Shown here piece by piece: positions 33,883 through 42,973 of a stretch of 64,000 nucleotides of DNA (the first letter of the stretch is position 1; the number at the start of each line of letters is the position of its first letter). The stretch is from the NCBI GenBank assembly GCA_000474255.1, contig BATO01000004.1:110107-174106 (forward strand), written 5' to 3'. Source of the stretch: Aquipseudomonas alcaligenes MRY13-0052. Its GTDB lineage: Bacteria; Pseudomonadota; Gammaproteobacteria; Pseudomonadales; Pseudomonadaceae. A program made the position numbers and the translations under genes. A model generated the notes under the pieces. That model worked only from the letters and a program-made list of their open reading frames with translations, had not been told where the DNA came from and did no database searches.

Positions 33883-34110
33883 ATGACGATGCCCAACGAG
33901 CGCTCCCGAGCGGTGGTGCTAACGCGTGACTTCCTCGTCGCTCTTTCTCGAGATAACGCCTTGCCAGAGAAGGTGCGCCACGATGCAAAATTTCTTCTGC
34001 GTCATTATCCAACGCGGGATGACGTCATCTTGGCCGGGAAAATCGAGGAGCAAGCTGAGAGTATGCCCCTCGAGGCTCTGGGGCCTGTATTCAGTTCCTC
34101 TCTTACATGA
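33883..34110 (+). CDS. BPSL0761-family small protein
   Basis: ATG 33883 follows GGGGAGGTGA. The 75-residue protein reads MTMPNERSRAVVLTRDFLVAL and continues with VRHDAKFLLRHYPTRDDV, a pattern I know from the BPSL0761 family, short helical proteins of unknown function frequent in Pseudomonas and Burkholderia. It lies 70 bp downstream of the AbiEi-like gene and may be cotranscribed with it. Confidence 0.75.
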   Translation: MTMPNERSRAVVLTRDFLVALSRDNALPEKVRHDAKFLLRHYPTRDDVILAGKIEEQAESMPLEALGPVFSSSLT

Positions 34111-34182
34111 AAAGTCGCTTGCGCTGCTTCGGCCAGTGCAGCGTTTTCCTCTTTATGAGGATGCACAGTCCGCATTGAGTTG

Positions 34183-35985
34183 CTAGTAGCCTTCGTCCTC
34201 TTCTTGAAGGGGAGAGGTTTCGAATAGTCGACTTAAAAACTCTTCGGCACGCTGGAATTCTGTGCCCTTCAGCGTTTTATGCCAGCACCGCCCCCACTGC
34301 AGATCATGTGCTGTTGTGAATCTTGTGCGCTCAGTGGGTTTGGTTGGGCCAGCGATCAGCAACAATAGTTTATTTAGCAGGGATTTTTGAATTTCACTAT
34401 CTGGATTTCTCCATATAAGGGTCGTTGAAATGCTCTGGTTCATTCTCTTTTGTAGTTCAATCACGAAGCGTACCTCGCCTCGATATTCGACCCTGGCTAT
34501 GAGTGCCACACGCTGCCTTAGTTTAGACTTGTCACTAAATAGCCAGGCGCTCTCTTTATTATCAATTGTGCTGGGGAGTAAGCAGAGAGGAATATGATCC
34601 TCGTCACTCAGTAATGTCGTCTTTGCAAATCCCGGATTGATAAAGTCGACCCAGGCAAGATCATGGTTGTGTGCAGCAAGTAGCATTAATGCAGATGAGA
34701 CGCACTGGTCGCTAATGTCTTCTGCCTGGGGTTGAACGTTTTCGAGTTCTCGCTGCGTTGTCGTCTCGCGAGGGGGCTCTTCTGGTTCTCTAATGTCAGC
34801 TCTACGCTTGCTTGGGCCGGATCCACCTAGGGCAGTTGTGGCCTCTTTAGTTGGTACATTTTCCCTAGCGTATCGAGCACTATTTTTATCACTAGAGCTG
34901 GGTTTCGGAGAGCGCTTTACGGAAACTGCTTTGAGGCGAGGGAACCTATGGCCGAGATAGTCTTGCTTCACTTCACTTGGAACCGTTCTGCGATCTCCAG
35001 GTTCGTCTGAGATTTTCTCTGGTGAATCTATATCTACCAGTTTCCTTATGGGGCCTGGATTAAGAGTCCCGCTTGTGGATGTGCTGGATCTATTGTCGCG
35101 CTCCCATTCCAAATAGTCGAAAGGGGGTGTCCAGTCGCATTTGAGAATCTCAGTAACTATTAGGCGGCTTCCCTGGTATCTGCCTTTAACTTTTAATTTG
35201 GTTTTACCTTTAATAGGAGGGGTGGCGCGGATAGACCAGATTTTAGCGTTACGACCTTCAGGGCCTCTATGTAGATAGATGCTCTGGGCGGCCTCTAATG
35301 CATATTTATCGAAAAGCAGCATGGCTAGGAAGCGAGCATCTTTAGATGGGATGCCTTCCTTTAGCCAAATCTTACGGTAACGTCCGCTTATTTTTGATTT
35401 TTCACTGTCATAGACTGCGGTCTCTGGCTTTAAAATCGATTCGCTCAGAACAAGCTGTGTCAAGAAAGTGGAGTTTGCATAGAAGAAAGAGAATATATCC
35501 ACGCAAGGGATAATTATTCCGAAGGGATCGCTGTTGTAGCCAATGCCTACAAACAGCGATTCTTTATCGTCTTCTGAGCTGTGCTTGGTGCTATTGAGTA
35601 TGGGGCCTGATTTGTCTGTGGCGAAACGCCTGAAGAAGTTCAGATTCTCGGGCGAGAGGTCGAGGGTAAGGCGCAGATCCGCCTCTTCGCCCAGCTTGTA
35701 CTGTTCATGAAGCAGGTATCCGTCTCGGACGAGTCTATTCCGGCGCAGTAGAGGGAGGTCGCCAATCGGAACCGGGACGGTTTCGAGATCTTCTGTTTCT
35801 GTCCGTTCTCCGACCTTCACAACTCTTCCGATGACGACCTGAATTCGTAGATCCTCTCTGGAGTCATCCACTCGATCCGCATCGAAGTTAGTGTTTGATT
35901 CCCTCTGTACTAAATACTTGAGGTTCACAATGCGCCAGAGGCCGTCCCGATGGAGCAGTTTGTGGTAGGTCAGGCGACGAGCCAT
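34183..35985 (-). CDS. TnsE-like transposon target-selection protein
   Basis: The 600-residue protein resembles Tn7 TnsE in several ordered places: a central KLKVKGRYQGSR stretch (TnsE has KLHVKGR), a preceding hydrophobic IIPCVDIFSFFYANSTFL segment, a Ser/Pro-rich, charged middle linker (about residues 310-420), and a C-terminal domain with VALIARVEYRGEVRFVIEL and a final RCWHKTLKGTEFQRAEEFL. TnsE directs Tn7 to replicating DNA such as conjugal plasmids through the sliding clamp. The gene is the last one before the comM junction and points into the island. TnsA, B, C and D are not in the window. The assignment relies on remembered family features, so I keep it moderate. Confidence 0.55.
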   Translation of the reverse strand: MARRLTYHKLLHRDGLWRIVNLKYLVQRESNTNFDADRVDDSREDLRIQVVIGRVVKVGERTETEDLETVPVPIGDLPLLRRNRLVRDGYLLHEQYKLGEEADLRLTLDLSPENLNFFRRFATDKSGPILNSTKHSSEDDKESLFVGIGYNSDPFGIIIPCVDIFSFFYANSTFLTQLVLSESILKPETAVYDSEKSKISGRYRKIWLKEGIPSKDARFLAMLLFDKYALEAAQSIYLHRGPEGRNAKIWSIRATPPIKGKTKLKVKGRYQGSRLIVTEILKCDWTPPFDYLEWERDNRSSTSTSGTLNPGPIRKLVDIDSPEKISDEPGDRRTVPSEVKQDYLGHRFPRLKAVSVKRSPKPSSSDKNSARYARENVPTKEATTALGGSGPSKRRADIREPEEPPRETTTQRELENVQPQAEDISDQCVSSALMLLAAHNHDLAWVDFINPGFAKTTLLSDEDHIPLCLLPSTIDNKESAWLFSDKSKLRQRVALIARVEYRGEVRFVIELQKRMNQSISTTLIWRNPDSEIQKSLLNKLLLLIAGPTKPTERTRFTTAHDLQWGRCWHKTLKGTEFQRAEEFLSRLFETSPLQEEDEGY

Positions 35986-36018
35986 CCACGCATTCCATTC
36001 TCAAAAAAGAAGAGATAG

Positions 36019-36060
36019 TGTCAAAAGCGAAACCCATTCGCAAATAGCGTAATTTCTTAG
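36019..36060. mobile_element. Putative island end next to comM with two near-repeats
   Basis: TGTCAAAAGCGA at 36019-36030 and TCGCAAATAGCG at 36038-36049 share CAAA(A/T)-AGCG-like cores about 20 bp apart, as tandem transposase-binding sites near Tn7-like ends do. The island/comM junction must lie near 36056-36061, where the comM frame is lost. The other end and any target duplication are outside the window. Confidence 0.4.
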
Positions 36061-36290
36061 ACCTTGGGCAGGTCGGCCGGCGCCAGGTTCAGGGTGATGC
36101 GCCGCAGCGGGAACTCGAAGCCGCTGGTGAGGATGGCGCTGCGCACGCGGTCCTTGCTTTCCTTGACCGCCGCTTCCGGCAGGCCGACCAGGGCCAGGGA
36201 CGGCAGGCCGTTGGTGAGGTGCGCTTCCACGGTTACGGCAGGCGCTTCGACGCCTACCTGGGCGCGGCTGTGAACGAGGGCCAGGGACAT
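36057..36290 (-). pseudogene. comM: comM (yifB) 5' fragment, interrupted by the island
   Basis: AAGGAGCG precedes ATG 36290. The 77 codons encode the typical start of the Mg-chelatase-like AAA+ helicase ComM: MSLALVHSRAQVGVEAPAVT, then LPSLALVGLPEAAVKESKDR and RRITLNLAPADLPK. The intact protein is about 500 residues, and the normal continuation after DLPK (a GGRFDL segment) is replaced by island sequence and a stop. ComM promotes branch migration during natural transformation, so this insertion should inactivate it. comM is a known insertion site for transposon-related islands such as AbaR in Acinetobacter. The 3' part should lie beyond the left end of the island. Confidence 0.93.
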
Positions 36291-36324
36291 GATCGCTCCT
36301 TGATCGCGTCACCCGCCCGCCGGG

Positions 36325-36588
36325 TCACTCGTTCGGCGGAGGGGTGGGCGTGGCTTCCAGCTCGGCGACCTTGGCTTCTAGGGCCTCGAGGCGGGCGCGG
36401 GTACGGGCGAGGACGGCCATCTGGCTGTCGAATTCCTCGCGGCTTACCAGGTCGAGCTTGCTGAAGGCGCTCTGCAGCAGGGCTTTGAACTGGGTTTCGA
36501 ATTCGGCGCGGGGCAGCGGGGTATCGCCGCTGAACAAGCGGGAGGCGTGGGCACCGAGGGCGTCTAGCAGAGCTTTGGGTGGCAGCAT
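36325..36588 (-). CDS. ubiK: Ubiquinone biosynthesis accessory factor UbiK (YqiC/BMFP family)
   Basis: The 87-residue protein has the family layout: an N-terminal amphipathic region (LLDALGAHASRLFSG), FKALLQSAFSKLDLVSREEFDSQ, and a C-terminal coiled coil (ARTRARLEALEAKVAELE) ending in a Pro/Thr tail. UbiK assists aerobic ubiquinone synthesis with UbiJ and trimerises through its coiled coil. It sits directly upstream of comM on the same strand, as is usual in Pseudomonas. Confidence 0.92.
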   Translation of the reverse strand: MLPPKALLDALGAHASRLFSGDTPLPRAEFETQFKALLQSAFSKLDLVSREEFDSQMAVLARTRARLEALEAKVAELEATPTPPPNE

Positions 36589-36690
36589 GATGGGCTTCCA
36601 TAGTCAGGCGGCGGGCAGTCTACCACGCGGGGTGAATGGCCGATCCCGATGGGCGGCGCACAATTTTTGAGCAATGGCTGTTCGCCGGGT

Positions 36691-36705
36691 GCGCCATCTT
36701 GGTGC
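36691..36705 (+). promoter_or_regulatory. NtrC-type enhancer site upstream of glnK
   Basis: GCGCCATCTTGGTGC differs by one base from the NtrC dyad GCACC-N5-GGTGC. It lies about 78 bp upstream of the -24 element at 36783, a normal enhancer distance. A weaker half-dyad is present near 36766-36779. Confidence 0.75.
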
Positions 36706-36782
36706 GCGATGCCGGGGCATCTTCCGGCGCCGAGGGGGCATACGGCCAGTATCTGCTTGAAAAACTGCGCTTTTGGTGGAGC

Positions 36783-36798
36783 TGGCAAGCTTTCTGCT
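36783..36798 (+). promoter_or_regulatory. Sigma-54 promoter of glnK-amtB
   Basis: TGGCAAGCTTTCTGCT has the invariant GG-N10-GC spacing of -24/-12 promoters and close matches to TGGCA and TTGCT/TGCT. With the NtrC site upstream this predicts induction under nitrogen limitation. It leaves a leader of roughly 190 bp before the glnK start; the rest of the 36589-36998 spacer holds no gene I can support. Confidence 0.8.
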
Positions 36799-36947
36799 TT
36801 AGGCCATACGACGCATGCACCGATGCAGTACCGGTGTGTCGGGCGAGGCGGGGGAGTGTTTCGCCGGAAGCGGTTGGTCTGCGTTCGAAGTGGCCGAGCC
36901 AGGGCGGTTCGACGCGTTACAAAGCCAGACACTGCGCTTAGACTTGA

Positions 36948-37337
<390 letters not shown>

Positions 37338-37371
37338 GCCTCCGAACCCCAACGCCCCAGGAGAAAACAAC

Positions 37372-38691
37372 ATGACTCTGCGTAAAGCCGCAGGGCTAGG
37401 AGCCCTTTTGTCCCTCGTTACCCCCGGCCTCGCCATGGCCGCTGACGAGGTCGTGCTGAACAGCGGTGATACCGCGTGGATGCTGACCGCTACCGCGCTG
37501 GTGCTGTTCATGACCATCCCCGGCCTGGCGCTGTTCTACGGCGGCATGGTTCGTTCCAAGAACATCCTCTCGGTGATGATGCAGTGCTTCGCCATCACCG
37601 GCCTGATCAGCATCCTCTGGGTCGTCTTCGGCTACAGCCTGGCCTTCGACACCACCGGGATGGAGCAGGGCGTCGTCAACTTCAACTCCTTCGTCGGTGG
37701 CTTCGGCAAGGCCTTCCTGTCCGGTCTGACCGTCGACAGCCTGACCTCCGCCTTCCCTGAAAGCGTGTTCATCACCTTCCAGATGACCTTCGCCATCATC
37801 ACCCCGGCCCTGATCGTCGGTGCCTTCGCCGAGCGCATGAAGTTCTCCGCGATGCTGATCTTCATGGCCATCTGGTTCACCCTCGTCTATGCACCGATCG
37901 CCCACATGGTGTGGAGCGGCAACGGTGGCCTGATGTGGGACTGGGGCGTACTGGACTTCGCTGGCGGTACCGTGGTGCACATCAACGCCGGTGTCGCCGG
38001 CCTGGTGGCCTGCCTGGTACTGGGCAAGCGCAAGGGCTACCCGACCACTCCGATGGCCCCGCACAACCTGGGCTACACCCTGGTCGGCGCCGCCATGCTG
38101 TGGATCGGCTGGTTCGGCTTCAACGCCGGCTCCGCCGTTGCCGCCAACGGTACCGCCGGCATGGCCATGCTGGTCACCCAGATCGCCACGGCCGCCGCTG
38201 CCCTGGGCTGGATGTTCGCCGAGTGGCTGACCCACGGTAAGCCGAGCGCCCTGGGCATCGCTTCCGGCGTGGTCGCCGGCCTGGTCGCCATCACCCCGGC
38301 TGCCGGCACCGTCGGCCCGATGGGCGCCCTGATCATCGGCCTGGCCGCTGGCGTCCTGTGCTTCTTCAGCGCCACCAGCCTGAAGCGCAAGCTGGGCTAC
38401 GACGACTCCCTGGACGCCTTCGGCGTACACGGCATCGGCGGCATCATCGGTGCCCTGCTGACCGGCGTGTTCGCGGCCCCGGCCCTGGGTGGCTTCGGCG
38501 CCGTCGAAGACATCGCCAGCCAGGTGTTCATCCAGTTCAAGGGCGTCGCCTTCACCGTGGTCTACACCGCCATCGTCACCTTCGTGATCCTCAAGGTACT
38601 GGACCTGGTGATGGGCCTGCGCGTCAGCGAAGAGGAAGAGACCGTAGGCCTCGACCTGGCTCAGCACAACGAGCGCGGCTACAACCTGTAA
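37372..38691 (+). CDS. amtB: Ammonium channel AmtB
   Basis: ATG 37372 follows AGGAGAA; the frame opens earlier inside glnK but that part is a shadow. The 439-residue protein has a signal peptide ending AMA, then eleven or so membrane helices. Recognisable family signatures include [31 protein letters not shown] (Amt signature) and [13 protein letters not shown] with the pore histidine. Trimeric AmtB conducts ammonium and is blocked by unmodified GlnK under nitrogen excess. Confidence 0.97.
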   Translation: MTLRKAAGLGALLSLVTPGLAMAADEVVLNSGDTAWMLTATALVLFMTIPGLALFYGGMVRSKNILSVMMQCFAITGLISILWVVFGYSLAFDTTGMEQGVVNFNSFVGGFGKAFLSGLTVDSLTSAFPESVFITFQMTFAIITPALIVGAFAERMKFSAMLIFMAIWFTLVYAPIAHMVWSGNGGLMWDWGVLDFAGGTVVHINAGVAGLVACLVLGKRKGYPTTPMAPHNLGYTLVGAAMLWIGWFGFNAGSAVAANGTAGMAMLVTQIATAAAALGWMFAEWLTHGKPSALGIASGVVAGLVAITPAAGTVGPMGALIIGLAAGVLCFFSATSLKRKLGYDDSLDAFGVHGIGGIIGALLTGVFAAPALGGFGAVEDIASQVFIQFKGVAFTVVYTAIVTFVILKVLDLVMGLRVSEEEETVGLDLAQHNERGYNL

Positions 38692-38815
38692 GCGCCATGG
38701 CCCGGCTCCGCGCCGGGCCCTGTCGAGGCGGCCATGGGCCGTCGTACCTGGGGCTCTGGCTCGCTCGAGGTCGCTGTCGCCGCAAGGCGTCTGCAGAAGA
38801 TGCAACACGAGCCGC

Positions 38816-38848
38816 AAAGGGCGCCCGCAAGGCGCCCTTTGCTTTTTC
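38816..38848 (+). terminator. Intrinsic terminator downstream of amtB
   Basis: AAAGGGCGCC, loop CGCAA, GGCGCCCTTT, then GCTTTTT. It ends the glnK-amtB transcript before the YjbQ-family gene. A second GC hairpin without Ts directly follows the amtB stop. Confidence 0.9.
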
Positions 38849-38897
38849 TGGAGCCGCGCTAGAATGCGCGCCGACGAGTTCGAAGCGGGAGACGTGC

Positions 38898-39323
38898 ATG
38901 TGGCAGCAGACCCTGATCAGCCTGCGCGCACGGCCACGCGGCTTTCATCTGGTGACCGATGAGCTGCTGGCGAATTTGCCGGAACTGCGACGCTGTCGCG
39001 TCGGTCTGTTGCACCTGTGGTTGCAGCACACATCGGCATCACTGACCGTCAATGAAAATGCCGACCCCTCGGTGAGGCGCGATTTCGAGCGATTCTTCAA
39101 TCGCCTCGTGCCCCAGGGCGAGGGTGGCTACGAACATGACTATGAAGGCCCGGATGACCTTCCGGCGCATTTCAAGTCGAGCCTGCTGGGCTGCCAGCTG
39201 ATGCTGCCGATACAGGAAGGGCGGCTCGCGCTGGGAACCTGGCAGGGGATTTACCTGGGCGAACACCGCGATCATGGCGGCGTGCGCCGGGTCGTCGCCA
39301 CGCTCAACGGCGAGGCGATCTGA
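38898..39323 (+). CDS. YjbQ-family (UPF0047) protein
   Basis: The 141-residue protein carries the UPF0047 pattern: [21 protein letters not shown] with the conserved histidine, [14 protein letters not shown], and a final [16 protein letters not shown] that provides further metal-type residues. YjbQ proteins have weak thiamine-phosphate-synthase activity in some bacteria, but the physiological role is unsettled. ATG 38898 lies after GGGAGA; the frame is open upstream inside the amtB end but without coding sense. Same position as PA5286 in P. aeruginosa. Confidence 0.9.
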   Translation: MWQQTLISLRARPRGFHLVTDELLANLPELRRCRVGLLHLWLQHTSASLTVNENADPSVRRDFERFFNRLVPQGEGGYEHDYEGPDDLPAHFKSSLLGCQLMLPIQEGRLALGTWQGIYLGEHRDHGGVRRVVATLNGEAI

Positions 39324-39399
39324 TTTTTTTCCAGTGGCGTTAGCACGCTGGCGCGGCTGGGCTATAACTAACCTGCTTTGGCAAGACAAGAGGTAGAAC

Positions 39400-39729
39400 A
39401 TGAGCGACGAAGATCTGGAACAAGACGAGCTCGAGGCATCCGACGAGGATGAGGGCGAGGAGCTTGCGGCGGCCGAAGACAGCGATGACGGCGATAGCGA
39501 GAGTGACAGCGAATCCCCAGCGTCCGGCGGCAAGAGCAAGGGCAAGAAGGCGGCGGTAGAAGTCGAAGAACTGCCCAGCATCGAAGCCAAGCAGAAGGAG
39601 CGCGATGCGCTCGCGCGGGCCATGGAAGATTTCCTGGCGCGCGGTGGCAAGGTGCAGGAAGTCGAGCCCAATGTGGTTGCCGACCCGCCCAAGAAGCCGG
39701 ACAGCAAGTACGGCAGCCGCCCCATCTAA
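39400..39729 (+). CDS. sutA: Slow-growth transcriptional regulator SutA
   Basis: The 109-residue protein is highly acidic and disordered over residues 1-50 (runs of E/D), with a short helical centre (SIEAKQKERDALARAMEDFLA) and a C-terminal tail ending SKYGSRPI, as in P. aeruginosa SutA. SutA binds RNA polymerase and raises expression of ribosomal and other genes during slow growth. Ordering after the YjbQ-family gene matches P. aeruginosa. AGAGG lies before the start. Confidence 0.9.
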   Translation: MSDEDLEQDELEASDEDEGEELAAAEDSDDGDSESDSESPASGGKSKGKKAAVEVEELPSIEAKQKERDALARAMEDFLARGGKVQEVEPNVVADPPKKPDSKYGSRPI

Positions 39730-39745
39730 GGCTTGCCGTCACATG

Positions 39746-39772
39746 AAAAAGCCCGCTATCAGCGGGCTTTTT
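39746..39772. terminator. Bidirectional terminator between sutA and the HAD gene
   Basis: AAAAAGCCCGC, loop TATCA, GCGGGCTTTTT. The A-run and T-run on the two sides make it functional for both convergent transcripts. Confidence 0.93.
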
Positions 39773-39788
39773 CATGGCTGGCGAACGC

Positions 39789-40493
39789 TCAGCCCGGGTT
39801 GTTCCAGCGGCCGAGCAGGGCCGGCAGCTCGGCCAGGTTGCGGATCTCCGCATCCGGCGCGCTTTCGCCATCCCAGGCCTTGCCCTGGGGGTTGAACCAG
39901 ATGGCGCGCATGCCGGCGTTACGGGCGCCGTGGATGTCGTCGCTGGGGTGGTCGCCAATGTGCACCGCCTGCGCGGCTGCGACGCCTGCGCGTTTCAGCG
40001 CCTCCTCGAACGGGTGCGGGTCGGGTTTGCCGACGCCCAGCTCCTCGGCGCACAGGGCGAACTGGAAGTAGTCGGCCAGGCCCAGGCGGCGCACGTCGGC
40101 GTTGCCGTTGGTGATCACCGCCAGGCGATAGCGGTTGGCGAGTATCTCCAGGGTCGGGTGCACCTCGGGGAACAGGTCGATGCGGTGACGTGCGTCGAGG
40201 AAGACGTCGAAGCCCCGGGTGGCCAGGGTGCCCGCTTCGTCCCGGGGGTAGCCGGCCTCTTCCAGGGCATGGAACAGGATGCGCTGGCGCAGCTCACTGA
40301 GGCGGTGCTTGAGTGCCGGCTCGGCCGCCAGCAGGCGCGCGCGGATAGCCCACAGGTGCTCGATGGGCACCGGCCCGAGCTTCGGCGCCTGCAGGGCCAG
40401 CCACTCACGCAGGGCCGCTTCGGCGCCGTGCATCACGGTGGCGACGTCCCAGAGGGTGTCGTCGAGGTCGAAGGTGATCAGCTGGATGCTCAT
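39789..40493 (-). CDS. HAD-family hydrolase
   Basis: ATG 40493 overlaps the xerC stop by 4 bp, which fixes the start. The 234-residue protein has HAD motif [10 protein letters not shown], motif [10 protein letters not shown], and the motif III/IV region [13 protein letters not shown] with [17 protein letters not shown]. It is a phosphatase-type hydrolase acting on a small phosphorylated metabolite, probably cytoplasmic; in P. aeruginosa the corresponding gene (PA5281) also follows xerC. The substrate is not known from sequence. It is the last gene of the lysA-dapF-DUF484-xerC operon. Confidence 0.92.
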   Translation of the reverse strand: MSIQLITFDLDDTLWDVATVMHGAEAALREWLALQAPKLGPVPIEHLWAIRARLLAAEPALKHRLSELRQRILFHALEEAGYPRDEAGTLATRGFDVFLDARHRIDLFPEVHPTLEILANRYRLAVITNGNADVRRLGLADYFQFALCAEELGVGKPDPHPFEEALKRAGVAAAQAVHIGDHPSDDIHGARNAGMRAIWFNPQGKAWDGESAPDAEIRNLAELPALLGRWNNPG

Positions 40494-41389
40494 TCGTCGT
40501 TCGCCTTGTTGCGCTTGGCCCGTGGGTGGGCCTTGTCGTAGACCGCTGCCAGGTGCTGGAAATCCAGGTGGGTGTAGATCTGCGTGGTGGAGATGTCGGC
40601 GTGGCCGAGCAGCTCCTGCACCGCGCGCAGGTCCTGGGAGGATTCCAGCATGTGGCTGGCGAAGGAGTGGCGCAGCATGTGCGGGTGCAGGTGCTGGCCC
40701 AGTTCGCGGACCCCGGCGGCCCGCACCCGCAGCTGGATGGCGCGAGGCCCCAGGCGGCGGCCGGTGCGGCCGACGAATACCGCGCCGTCCTGTGGGTTGG
40801 CCAGGGCGCGCAGTGGCAGCCATTGCTCCAGTGCCTGCCGCGCCATGCGGCCCACCGGCAGTTCGCGCACCTTGTTGCCCTTGCCGTGCACGCGCACGCT
40901 GCCGTCGCTCAGGTCCAGGCCGTCTAGGTTTAGCCCCACCAGCTCCGACAGGCGCAGCCCTGAGGAATAGAAGAGTTCCAGGATGGCCTGGTCGCGGCGG
41001 GCGATGAAGTCATCTTCCACGGCGCCATCCAGCAGTTGCTGGGCGCGGTCGGCATCCAGGGTCTTGGGCAGGCGGCGCTCGCCTTTGGGGGCGCTAAGGC
41101 CGCTGGCCGGGTCGTGGCGGCAGACGCCTTCACGCACCAGGTAGCGGTAGAGCCCGCGTACCGCCGAGAGCAGGCGCGCCAGGCTGCGGCTTGACTGCCC
41201 CTGCTGGTGCAGGCGGGCGACCATGCTGCGCAGGGTGCGCGGGTCGAGGGCGGGCCAGTCGGCGATGGCGAAGGTCTCGCACAGGGCGACGACCTTGCCC
41301 AGGTCACGGCGGTAGCCGTCGAGGGTGTGGGGCGAGACCTGGCGTTCGCTGCGCAGGTGTTCGATGTAGCGGTCCAGATCGGCGTTCAT
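40490..41389 (-). CDS. xerC: Tyrosine recombinase XerC
   Basis: The 299-residue protein has the usual SAM-like N-terminal domain ([21 protein letters not shown]) and a catalytic domain with [22 protein letters not shown] (first Arg), [14 protein letters not shown] (H-x-x-R), [15 protein letters not shown] (H and the nucleophilic Tyr). With XerD it resolves chromosome dimers at dif during division. In Pseudomonas the gene is also called sss. It lies within the dapF-DUF484-xerC-HAD operon, the arrangement found in P. aeruginosa and E. coli. Confidence 0.97.
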   Translation of the reverse strand: MNADLDRYIEHLRSERQVSPHTLDGYRRDLGKVVALCETFAIADWPALDPRTLRSMVARLHQQGQSSRSLARLLSAVRGLYRYLVREGVCRHDPASGLSAPKGERRLPKTLDADRAQQLLDGAVEDDFIARRDQAILELFYSSGLRLSELVGLNLDGLDLSDGSVRVHGKGNKVRELPVGRMARQALEQWLPLRALANPQDGAVFVGRTGRRLGPRAIQLRVRAAGVRELGQHLHPHMLRHSFASHMLESSQDLRAVQELLGHADISTTQIYTHLDFQHLAAVYDKAHPRAKRNKANDE

Positions 41390-41423
41390 CCGTCTACTCC
41401 TGCCGCTGTGCGTCGCCCGCCGC

Positions 41424-42125
41424 CTACCTCACGGAGCGCAGCGGGGAGGCGAAGAGGGGCAGCACGCGGGCCAGGACTTCGGCGATGTAGCCGAGGAACA
41501 GGGTGCCCAGCGAGCTCTTGTAGTGCTGCGGGTCGTGGCTGCCGATGGCGAGGACGCCATGCTGGCCCTGGTGGTTGAGGGACACCACGGCGGCGGAGCC
41601 GACCTTGGGGCCTTCGTCCTTGCCAAAGAGGAATTCCAGCTCGTGGGCGCGGAGCACCCCGCAGATGGTCTTGCCGGCCACCAGCAGGCCGCCGATGGCT
41701 TGCTGGGCCTCCACGCTGGTGACGCTGCGGCCGACCGGGAGGGTGCTGTCGCTGAACAGGATGAGGCTGACGAAGGGCACCTGGAACTCGTGGCGCAGGC
41801 TGTCTTCCACCGCGCTGACCACTTCTTCCAGGGTGCCGGCGTCGAGCAGGTCGAGCACCAGGCGACGGGTCTTGTCGAACAACCGGTCGTTGTCCCGGGC
41901 CACGTCCATCAGCTGCGACAGCCGATGGCGCATCTCGATGTTGCGCTCGCGCAGCAGCTTGACCTGGCGTTCCACCAGGGACACGGCTTCGCCCGGCTGG
42001 TGCGGGATGCGCAGTTCGGGAATCAGCTCTTCGTGGTCGACGAAGAACTCCGGGTGGTGCCGCAGGTAGGCGGCGACCGTTTCGGAGTCGAGGTGCTGAG
42101 GCGGTTCCTGGTGCTTGTCACTCAT
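41424..42125 (-). CDS. DUF484 family protein
   Basis: I start at the ATG encoding [13 protein letters not shown] (42125); an ATG 12 codons upstream would overlap dapF more. The 233-residue protein has the family start ([19 protein letters not shown]), a central coiled segment ([24 protein letters not shown]), and a GAF-like C-terminal domain. The function is unknown; it is almost always located between dapF and xerC. It slightly overlaps or abuts both neighbours. Confidence 0.92.
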   Translation of the reverse strand: MSDKHQEPPQHLDSETVAAYLRHHPEFFVDHEELIPELRIPHQPGEAVSLVERQVKLLRERNIEMRHRLSQLMDVARDNDRLFDKTRRLVLDLLDAGTLEEVVSAVEDSLRHEFQVPFVSLILFSDSTLPVGRSVTSVEAQQAIGGLLVAGKTICGVLRAHELEFLFGKDEGPKVGSAAVVSLNHQGQHGVLAIGSHDPQHYKSSLGTLFLGYIAEVLARVLPLFASPLRSVR

Positions 42126-42138
42126 GCTCGCTGCTCGC

Positions 42139-42969
42139 TCATAGGCGGACCTGCCCTTCATACACGCGCACGGCGGGTCCGGTCATCATCACGGACTGGT
42201 CGGGGCCGGCCCATTCGATGGACAGCTTGCCACCCGGCAGCTCCAGTTGCACGGGCGAGTCCATCCAGCCCTGGCGGATGGCGGCCACGGCGGCGGCGCA
42301 GGCACCGGTACCGCAGGCCTGGGTTTCCCCGGCGCCACGCTCCCACACGCGCAGGCGCGCCTGGTTGCGGTCGATCACCTGGAGGAAGCCGACGTTGACC
42401 CGTTGCGGGAAGCGCGAGTGGTGTTCGATCTTCGGGCCCAGCTCGTGGACCGGCGCCTTGTCGATGTCCTCGACGCGCAGCACCGCATGGGGGTTGCCCA
42501 TGGACAGGGCGGCCAGTTCGATCGGGCGGCCTTCGACCTCGACGCTGTAGTTCAGCGCCTCGCCTTCGGCGACGAAGGGAATCTGCTGGGGCGCCAGGCG
42601 TGGCGGGCCCATGTCGACGCGGACCTGGCCGTCGGCGCGGACGTCCAGCTCGATGATGCCGCTCTTGGTCTCGACGCGGATCTGCTTCTTCACCGTCAGG
42701 CGCTTGTCCAGCACGAAGCGGGCGAAGCAGCGCGCGCCGTTGCCGCACTGTTCGACCTCGGAGCCGTCGGAGTTGAAGATGCGGTAGCGGAAGTCGACGT
42801 CCGGGTTGGTCGGCGCCTCCACTATCAGCAACTGGTCGAAGCCGATGCCGGTGTTGCGATCGCCCCATTGCTTGGCGTGCTTGGGCTGGATGTGCGCGTG
42901 CTGGCTGACCAGGTCGAGGACCATGAAGTCGTTGCCCAGGCCGTGCATCTTGGTGAAACGCAGCAGCAT
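42139..42969 (-). CDS. dapF: Diaminopimelate epimerase DapF
   Basis: ATG 42969 gives 276 residues, the usual length: [19 protein letters not shown] at the start. The two catalytic cysteines are in EQCGNGARC (C75) and [10 protein letters not shown] (about C219). The enzyme converts LL- to meso-diaminopimelate, the precursor of lysine and peptidoglycan. It follows lysA by 4 bp and overlaps the next gene's possible longer start. Confidence 0.97.
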   Translation of the reverse strand: MLLRFTKMHGLGNDFMVLDLVSQHAHIQPKHAKQWGDRNTGIGFDQLLIVEAPTNPDVDFRYRIFNSDGSEVEQCGNGARCFARFVLDKRLTVKKQIRVETKSGIIELDVRADGQVRVDMGPPRLAPQQIPFVAEGEALNYSVEVEGRPIELAALSMGNPHAVLRVEDIDKAPVHELGPKIEHHSRFPQRVNVGFLQVIDRNQARLRVWERGAGETQACGTGACAAAVAAIRQGWMDSPVQLELPGGKLSIEWAGPDQSVMMTGPAVRVYEGQVRL

Positions 42970-42973
42970 GGGT

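Noticed and set aside
1..36058. CRISPR array or cas genes, rRNA, tRNA or integrase in the island
   Set aside because: I found no regularly spaced repeats, no Cas motifs, no tRNA cloverleaf and no tyrosine or serine integrase. XerC at 40490 is the housekeeping copy.
37396..38817. Minus-strand open frame (473 codons) antisense to amtB
   Set aside because: It is an Asp/Gly/His/Gln-rich shadow of the amtB codons, with no family match and no ribosome-binding site.
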